9,740 bases of DNA. It comes from Clostridia bacterium (GTDB lineage: Bacteria; Bacillota; Clostridia; Oscillospirales; CAG-272). Below, one piece after another: positions 6,974-9,740 of this stretch (position 1 is its first letter; each line of letters opens with the position of its first letter). Below the pieces are notes generated by a model. That model saw only the letters and a list, made by a program, of their open reading frames with translations, had not been told where the DNA came from and did no database searches. The stretch spans positions 1-9,740 of the forward strand of contig JAGALI010000217.1 in NCBI GenBank assembly GCA_017625275.1, written 5' to 3'. A program made the position numbers and the translations under genes.

Positions 6974-6978
6974 GCACT
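6945..6978 (-). repeat. Direct repeat AGTGCTnGAAT across the MFS promoter
   Basis: On the minus strand AGTGCTTGAAT (6978-6968) and AGTGCTAGAAT (6955-6945) match in 10 of 11 bases and start 23 bases apart, a little over two helix turns. One copy covers the -35 box and the other the -10 box. They could be paired sites for a regulator, or simply reflect the similar -35 and -10 sequences with a shared AGTGC before each. Confidence 0.45.
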
Positions 6979-7024
6979 TTAGAAAAATATATTAACAGAA
7001 ATTCGCGCCCAAGCCTGCTTTTTA

Positions 7025-7066
7025 CATAAAAACAAACACAGGTATGGACTTTTCCATACCTGTGTT
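7025..7066 (-). terminator. Rho-independent terminator of the thrH-like gene
   Basis: AACACAGGTATGGA (7035-7048) and TCCATACCTGTGTT (7053-7066) form a perfect 14-bp stem with a 4-base loop. On the minus strand the stem is followed by TGTTTTTATG as a U-tract. It begins 4 bases after the stop codon at 7071-7073. Confidence 0.92.
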
Positions 7067-7070
7067 AGCC

Positions 7071-7679
7071 TTATAACGCCTTTTTAATAGCCTCAAGAAA
7101 TTCGTCGTATTCGTCAAACGCCTGAAGCTGTGGATAATCAGCCTTTATTTTGTCGGTGCTCTTGAAAAGGAAGCCAGCCTTTGAATTGAGAATCATACCA
7201 AGGTCATTGTAGCTGTCGCCTGCTGCAATCGTTTCAAATCCAATGCTTTGAAGTGCCTTTACAGTAGAAAGCTTAGATTTTTCAACTCTCATTCTGTAGC
7301 CTGTGATTTCGCCATTTTCACCAACCTCAAGAGTATTGCAGAAGATAGTTGGCATACCAAGCTTCTTCATAAGAGGTGTAGCAAATTGCGTAAAGGTATC
7401 ACTTATAATAACGACCTGTGTAAGGGCACGAAGCTCATCAAGAAACTCCTTTGCACCTGGAATAGGGTCAATGGTTGCGATAGTAGCTTGAATTTCCTTA
7501 AGACCAAGACCGTGCTCCTTAAGTATATTAATACGATATTTCATAAGCTTGTCATAATCAGGCTCATCTCTTGTGGTTCTACGAAGCTCTGGAATGCCAA
7601 CTGCATCAGCAAAAGCAATCCAAATTTCAGGCACTAAAACACCCTCAAGATCAAGACAAACAATGTTCATATCACTCAT
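7071..7679 (-). CDS. thrH: ThrH-like HAD phosphatase (phosphoserine phosphatase / homoserine phosphotransferase)
   Basis: This is a HAD-superfamily phosphohydrolase close to Pseudomonas ThrH, which dephosphorylates phosphoserine and can transfer the phosphate to homoserine, linking serine and threonine synthesis. The N-terminal CLDLEGVLVPEIWIAFA (from residue 8) is the distinctive ThrH signature: Asp10 is the nucleophile, and the usual DxD second Asp is Glu12, as in ThrH and SerB-type enzymes. Other catalytic motifs are ISDTF with Ser93 (motif II), a motif III Lys near residues 134-136, and AAGDSYND with Asp155 and Asp159 (motif IV, Mg2+ binding). The 202-residue length matches the family. 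The start is supported by AGGGGG about 8 bases upstream; a second Met at residue 4 is too far from it. It is cytoplasmic and a single-gene unit with its own promoter and terminator. It may supply the serine phosphatase step if no serB is present, which the window cannot show. Confidence 0.92.
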   Translation of the reverse strand: MSDMNIVCLDLEGVLVPEIWIAFADAVGIPELRRTTRDEPDYDKLMKYRINILKEHGLGLKEIQATIATIDPIPGAKEFLDELRALTQVVIISDTFTQFATPLMKKLGMPTIFCNTLEVGENGEITGYRMRVEKSKLSTVKALQSIGFETIAAGDSYNDLGMILNSKAGFLFKSTDKIKADYPQLQAFDEYDEFLEAIKKAL

Positions 7680-7710
7680 TTTAAAATCCCCCTAAAAATA
7701 AGATATTAGT

Positions 7711-7739
7711 ATTTTAGCACACAAAAAATGGTTTGTCAA
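7711..7739 (-). promoter_or_regulatory. Promoter of the thrH-like gene
   Basis: On the minus strand a perfect TTGACA (7739-7734), a 17-base spacer and TAAAAT (7716-7711) preceded by TGC make a strong extended -10 promoter. Its -35 box is only 9 bases from the -35 box of the divergent protease gene promoter. Confidence 0.85.
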
Positions 7740-7748
7740 TATTTCTAT

Positions 7749-7777
7749 TTGACATTTAGATTATAATATGATAAAAT
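7749..7777 (+). promoter_or_regulatory. Promoter of the Cys-repeat protease lipoprotein gene
   Basis: A perfect TTGACA (7749-7754), a 17-base spacer and TAAAAT (7772-7777) with TG at 7769-7770 make an extended -10 promoter. Transcription should start near 7784, giving a leader of about 48 bases with the ribosome binding site AAGGAGGG at 7821-7828. Confidence 0.85.
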
Positions 7778-7794
7778 AGATATGTTAGTAAAAA

Positions 7795-7812
7795 GATAGC
7801 GAAAAGGCTATC
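7795..7812 (+). other. Small leader hairpin before the protease gene
   Basis: GATAGC (7795-7800) pairs with GCTATC (7807-7812) around the loop GAAAAG. The flanking AAAA before the stem and the TTTTT after it (7815-7819) could extend the stem past an AA bulge. It sits near the 5' end of the predicted leader, upstream of and clear of the ribosome binding site. It may stabilise the mRNA or act as a weak attenuator. At 6 bp it could also be chance. Confidence 0.4.
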
Positions 7813-7831
7813 AATTTTTCAAGGAGGGCTT

Positions 7832-9673
7832 ATGAAGCTAAAAGGCCTAATTTTAATACTTATTGCTATTTTAGTTTTGACCTTTGTGTCCTGTAAGCAG
7901 GATGATGAAATGCCTGAAACATCATCTCAGCCAGCAGATGGACATGTTCATTCCTATACATCCACAGTAGTTCCACCAACCTGTACAGAGGATGGCTACA
8001 CTGTAAAGAAATGCGAGTGTGGTGTAGAGGGAATAATTGATAAGGTAAAGGCAAGTGGACATAAGGGTGGAAACTGGGAGGTTGTCTCTGCTGCAACCTG
8101 TACAGATGCTGGAAAGGAAGAGCAGTACTGCACTGTGTGCTTTGCGCTTGTTGATACAAAGATAATAAAGGCAAAAACTCACATTTATGAAACAACCTTG
8201 GTCGAACCAACCTGTTCGATGGAGGGCTACATTAAGTACACCTGTCAGCATTGTGCCGACCAATATAAGGATACATACACTCCTGCTACCGAAAAGCACG
8301 AGGAGGGCGACCCAATTGTGACAAAAATGCCAACCTGTAAGGAAACAGGCGTTCGTACCTATCACTGTAAATATTGTATAGCTAAAATTCGTGACGAGGC
8401 TATGAGTGTTGTGACCTGTAGCTACAGGGCTATACCCGATAAAGCAAGAGATGTAACTGTTTATACATGCTCAATGTGTGGAGATTCTTATGAGGGTCCA
8501 TATATTTCACCAGAGGCACTTGCACAATCCTCCGCAAAGGAAATATATGCAAGCACTAAGGACGCAATGGTTGAAATTACCTCTTATGACAAGAGTGGAA
8601 AGCCGATGATGCTTGGCTCGGGCTTCTTTGTAAGCGCAGACGGAGATATTGTAACGAATTATCATGTAATAAAGGGCGCATATAGCCTTTCTGTGTCAAA
8701 ATACACAGGTGGCTCGGCAATTGCTAGTGTTAAAATACTTTCATATAGTGAAGCACTTGATGTCGCAGTTTTGAAGATTGAAACCACAGGGGAGCACTTT
8801 ATTGAGTTTTCAAGCATGCCAACCTCCACAGGAGATACAGTTTATGCTCTTGGAAGCTCTGAGGGACTTACAGATACATTTACATATGGTATAGTTTCAA
8901 ATGGCGACAGAGTAGTAAATGGCAAGCCCTGTGTGCAATTTACAGCCCCAATTTCAAGTGGAAACAGTGGTGGTCCACTTCTTGATAGCACAGGAAAGCT
9001 CGTAGGTGTTGTAACCATGCAAATGGTTGACGCGCAGAACATAAACTTCGCAGTAAAGGCAAGCACTGTTCAGGGCGTTTATGGTCAAGCTACAAGCACA
9101 CCTATTGATGTAGCACAGCTTTATGAGACTAAGCTTAAGGATAACGCCTTCCATATACTCAAGTTTTATATAAGAAACAACCACACAAAGCTTGAAAATG
9201 GACTTTATACATTACTTGAATATGAGCCAGAGACTGAAACCAACTATGGTAGAAAATACACCTATGGCTATAACGAGGATACTGATAGACTATTCATTCA
9301 AATAGAGCTTATCTCGAACAATATGAGCCGTTTGTCAATCACAGTGGATTTTGATGAGGACAGAGATGGAAAATTCTTTGTTGACGCATACGACTACGAA
9401 TTTTATCAGTCAACAATGCTAGGCTACCTTTCTCACTCCGCGAAGCACTATGTTATGCCACCAACAGCATTAAATCAAGAGTATTTTGATACTGTTTTCA
9501 GCGATGTTGAAACAAAATATATAGGAACAAACGCAGATATGAAGAAGATGGGACTTTATGTATCCTACTCAAGCCTAATTCTTAAGTTTGCAAATATGCT
9601 AAGCAGAACAGACACAGGTCTTAGTGCAGCAAGCTTTGACCTGAGCTTACCAGAGCAAGCTCCTACAAACTAA
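7832..9673 (+). CDS. Lipoprotein with Cys-ribbon repeats and a trypsin/HtrA-like serine protease domain
   Basis: A predicted surface-anchored serine protease of 613 residues. The N-terminus is a lipoprotein signal: MKLK, a hydrophobic core (residues 5-18) and the lipobox FVSC with Cys21, so the mature protein is tethered outside the membrane. Residues 38-221 hold about five Cys repeats (see the repeat entry). Residues about 235-412 are a chymotrypsin-fold protease with His278 in TNYHVI, Asp310 in ALDVAVL and Ser379 in SSGNSGGPL, so the triad is intact. The pattern GSGFFVSADGDIVTNYHV is typical of HtrA/DegP and related Trypsin_2 proteins. No PDZ domain follows. The last 200 residues, rich in aromatic and acidic residues (YGRKYTYGYNEDTD, VDFDEDRDG), are not recognised. 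The start is fixed by AAGGAGGG just upstream. The gene is a single unit divergent from thrH. A role in surface protein quality control or processing is plausible from the protease family, but the substrate is unknown. Confidence 0.85.
   Translation: MKLKGLILILIAILVLTFVSCKQDDEMPETSSQPADGHVHSYTSTVVPPTCTEDGYTVKKCECGVEGIIDKVKASGHKGGNWEVVSAATCTDAGKEEQYCTVCFALVDTKIIKAKTHIYETTLVEPTCSMEGYIKYTCQHCADQYKDTYTPATEKHEEGDPIVTKMPTCKETGVRTYHCKYCIAKIRDEAMSVVTCSYRAIPDKARDVTVYTCSMCGDSYEGPYISPEALAQSSAKEIYASTKDAMVEITSYDKSGKPMMLGSGFFVSADGDIVTNYHVIKGAYSLSVSKYTGGSAIASVKILSYSEALDVAVLKIETTGEHFIEFSSMPTSTGDTVYALGSSEGLTDTFTYGIVSNGDRVVNGKPCVQFTAPISSGNSGGPLLDSTGKLVGVVTMQMVDAQNINFAVKASTVQGVYGQATSTPIDVAQLYETKLKDNAFHILKFYIRNNHTKLENGLYTLLEYEPETETNYGRKYTYGYNEDTDRLFIQIELISNNMSRLSITVDFDEDRDGKFFVDAYDYEFYQSTMLGYLSHSAKHYVMPPTALNQEYFDTVFSDVETKYIGTNADMKKMGLYVSYSSLILKFANMLSRTDTGLSAASFDLSLPEQAPTN
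7943..8494 (+). repeat. Tandem Cys repeats (PTC-x9-C-x2-C type), about five copies in the protein
   Basis: In the lipoprotein, Cys51/61/63, Cys90/100/103, Cys128/138/141 and Cys169/179/182 repeat with a constant 10-residue step between the first and second Cys and 38-41 residues per unit. A fifth, degenerate unit ends in CSMC (Cys213, Cys216), with a displaced Cys196 in place of the first Cys. Units start with a PTC or ATC turn followed by Thr/Glu and Gly and often carry His or Tyr before it. The first has CxC in place of CxxC. The pattern suggests small beta ribbons holding a metal ion or disulfides. Similar repeats occur in clostridial surface proteins; I cannot name a family with confidence. 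Confidence 0.75.
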
Positions 9674-9677
9674 TAAA

Positions 9678-9712
9678 ATATGGCACACCAGTCTGGCGTG
9701 CCATATATTTTT
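9678..9712 (+). terminator. Rho-independent terminator after the protease gene
   Basis: ATATGGCACACCA (9678-9690) pairs with TGGCGTGCCATAT (9694-9706) with a single A-C mismatch and a GTC loop, followed by ATTTTT. It begins 4 bases after the stop codon. The last 28 bases of the window hold nothing that I can identify. Confidence 0.88.
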
Positions 9713-9740
9713 GCGCAAAACAAAATAATTTTATTTATAA

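Noticed and set aside
7248..7637. Plus-strand open frame of 129 codons opposite thrH
   Set aside because: It is a shadow of a strongly conserved HAD gene; the product is Lys/Asn/Ser-rich with no recognisable motif.
7922..8365. Minus-strand open frame of 147 codons opposite the Cys-repeat region
   Set aside because: Its regular pattern simply mirrors the repeats on the plus strand; no start signals and no family resemblance.
7943..8494. Cys repeats as c-type heme sites
   Set aside because: Heme attachment needs CxxCH; none of the CxxC pairs here is followed by His.
8534..9066. Full HtrA/DegP protease with PDZ domain
   Set aside because: The protease triad is present, but no PDZ-like sequence follows; the C-terminal region is unlike PDZ, so only the protease domain is claimed.

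Overview
The window looks like a chromosomal segment of a low-GC, spore-forming Clostridia-type Firmicute, probably an uncultured gut or rumen lineage. The reasons are AT-rich DNA, strong AGGAGG-type ribosome binding sites, a CotJC-like spore coat/manganese catalase end, a flavin-based electron-bifurcating NfnAB pair, and a lipoprotein carrying the Cys repeats common in clostridial surface proteins. The lineage is inferred from gene content; there is no rRNA or tRNA in the window.

Layout, left to right. Positions 1-278 hold the 3' end of a cotJC-like gene, closed by a hairpin terminator. Positions 366-3540 are one + strand transcription unit: a strong extended -10 promoter, nadK, nfnA and nfnB, with an 8-base gap and then a 1-base overlap, closed by a terminator. 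Positions 3552-5645 are a single-gene unit with its own promoter: a cytoplasmic GH78/alpha-L-rhamnosidase-like six-hairpin glycosidase. A long imperfect inverted repeat lies over its promoter. A hairpin terminator, probably acting in both directions, separates it from a converging major facilitator transporter (minus strand, GTG start, own promoter). Positions 7035-7739 hold a thrH-like HAD phosphatase on the minus strand with its own terminator and promoter. It is divergent from the last gene (7832-9673), a lipoprotein with about five Cys repeats joined to a trypsin/HtrA-type serine protease domain and an unrecognised C-terminal region, followed by a terminator.

How the genes work together. 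NAD kinase makes NADP+ from NAD+, and NfnAB reduces NADP+ using NADH plus reduced ferredoxin, so the first operon couples the size of the NADP pool to its reduction in an anaerobe. The glycosidase and the transporter might together serve use of a rhamnosyl-type glycoside, but they are separately promoted and convergent, so this link is weak. ThrH and the protease lipoprotein share a back-to-back promoter region but have no evident common pathway.

The window is compact: no stretch over about 160 bases lacks a gene, and the gaps are filled with promoters and terminators. I see no insertion sequence, CRISPR array, phage gene, tRNA or rRNA. I did not find a clear new multi-gene system. The best leads are the Cys-repeat protease lipoprotein, the glycosidase with an altered active-site motif and its operator-like repeat, and the nadK-nfnAB operon.
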